From an uncultured Akkermansia sp. (GTDB taxonomy: Bacteria; Verrucomicrobiota; Verrucomicrobiia; Verrucomicrobiales; Akkermansiaceae): a DNA stretch of 64,000 bases. Within the stretch, counting starts at the first letter, position 1, and the number at the start of each line of letters is the position of its first letter. The notes beneath the pieces are model-generated. The model did no database searches and had not been told where the DNA came from. It saw nothing but the letters and a program-made list of their open reading frames with translations. This document shows positions 63,313-64,000 of this stretch, piece after piece. The stretch lies in assembly GCA_905200945.1 (NCBI GenBank), contig CAJKMG010000014.1, forward strand, positions 5,403 through 69,402. The letters run 5' to 3'. The position numbers were made by a program, and so were the translations under genes.

Positions 63313-64000
63313 TTATTTATTGGTATTCCGGCTCACGTTCGGACAGGAGTTCCGTATTTTTTGATGAAATTTTTTCCTGTGTTCTTCCCCGCTTTTCCCC
63401 TGGTAGAGGTAGGCGGTTTTGGAGTTGTATCCTGCCGTTCGGTCGATGAGGTCGAGAACCTCGCCGTCTCCGTATCCCGCCTTCCTGATGTATTTGACGA
63501 CTTCCCCGGCCTGGTCGGGGAAGTACTTTACCAGCATGGAGATGAATCTTTTCTCCATAATTCTGATAACATAAGTGTCAAGCATCTGATTCCTTGATGA
63601 AAATGTAACCAGGTTATTCCATTTGTGAGTCCATTCGTAATCTTTGATGTCATTTCCAATATCCTTGGCTGAAGCGTCCATTTCAGATTGATGTTTTATG
63701 GGAGAAAAGATTTCATGATATAGTGATTCCTCATTCTTGTGGAAATCCTTGATATGCATTTTTTTTATTTTTTTAATAATGCCTGAAAGAAGGGATATAT
63801 TAAAATGTATCAATTTTCTTTTACTGATCTTTAATGTTGTTGATATTTGATTTATATCCATAAGGGAAATTGCTGTGCTGATCCTTGCTTTGCTGTAAAT
63901 ATCATTATTTTTCTCGTTTTTATAAGGCCATGGTTGATCACTGGTGTAATCCGGAGCTTCATACATGGGGGCTCCGCTGATCAGATAAAGGCTCCAGAGC
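63313..64000 (-). CDS. AT-rich gene of unknown function, 5' end possibly beyond the window
   Basis: From ATG 63966 it would encode 217 aa (MYEAPDYTSDQPWPYKNEK). The frame stays open to the right edge, giving LWSLYLISGAP just before it, which could be the end of a signal or membrane segment, so the real start may lie outside. The protein is Lys/Ile/Asn-rich in the first two-thirds (ISKRKLIHFNISLLSGIIKKI) and ends with a charged helix (GKSGEEHRKKFHQKIRN). The DNA is much more AT-rich than its neighbours, hinting at recent gain. No family is recognised. Confidence 0.6.
   Translation of the reverse strand, partial: LWSLYLISGAPMYEAPDYTSDQPWPYKNEKNNDIYSKARISTAISLMDINQISTTLKISKRKLIHFNISLLSGIIKKIKKMHIKDFHKNEESLYHEIFSPIKHQSEMDASAKDIGNDIKDYEWTHKWNNLVTFSSRNQMLDTYVIRIMEKRFISMLVKYFPDQAGEVVKYIRKAGYGDGEVLDLIDRTAGYNSKTAYLYQGKSGEEHRKKFHQKIRNSCPNVSRNTNK

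Overview
This window looks like the chromosome of a Verrucomicrobiota bacterium, most likely Akkermansia or a close relative. That is an inference, not a database match. It rests on a moderately GC-rich Gram-negative gene set, type III glutamine synthetases, a PEP-CTERM sorting-signal remnant, secreted SGNH-type esterases and a trehalase-like glycosidase, and GDP-fucose synthesis genes. Nothing looks like a prophage, insertion sequence, CRISPR array or rRNA operon. Most of the window is core chromosome with small operons.

Layout. 1-432: start of an OPT-family transporter running off the left edge. 0.5-4 kb: pyrF, a TonB-like protein and a CBS-containing family II pyrophosphatase. 4-7.6 kb (minus): dnaX-ybaB and a membrane protein with a dead-looking endonuclease/exonuclease/phosphatase fold. 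7.8-9.9 kb: two tandem coiled-coil membrane proteins, a small lipoprotein and tRNA-Ser(CGA). 10-12.8 kb (minus): infA with a long basic extension, nnr, radC. 13-14 kb: rplM-rpsI. 14.2-16.2 kb (minus): uvrC-rlmH. 16.3-23.1 kb: exbB-exbD-TPR operon, a transglycosylase with an eroded transpeptidase domain, an inositol-monophosphatase homologue, ispF. 23.4-34.7 kb (minus): amidase, manA, PA14-like protein, then carB-carA-gmd-fcl-nhaC. 34.9-47.7 kb: nitrogen assimilation (two type III glutamine synthetases and gltB) interrupted by rpmH-rnpA-yidD-yidC. 48-51.9 kb: a three-domain secreted esterase and a glycosidase. 52-61.2 kb (minus): asd-ispA-nadC-pdxH-mutarotase, a PEP-CTERM pseudogene scar, a His/Cys secreted protein, sdaA, trxB and a DUF4886-type SGNH protein. 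61.5-64 kb: a GNAT acetyltransferase, a helical protein and an AT-rich unknown gene reaching the right edge.

The most striking signal is the 398-bp gap between the divergent genes glnN1 and gltB. It holds two perfect sigma-54 (-24/-12) promoters facing outwards. Midway between them lie two identical palindromes (TTACA-N4-TGTAA) spaced 33 bp apart, arranged like a shared enhancer for one sigma-54 activator. This predicts coordinated, activator-dependent control of the glutamine synthetase/glutamate synthase cycle. The second glutamine synthetase (glnN2) lacks such a promoter.

Other points worth following: the infA reading frame extends upstream of its first conventional start to a perfectly placed Shine-Dalgarno sequence followed by AUC. 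Three enzymes keep their fold but have lost key residues: the EEP protein, the PBP transpeptidase domain and the DnaX zinc site. One secreted protein strings SGNH, alpha/beta-hydrolase and SGNH domains together.
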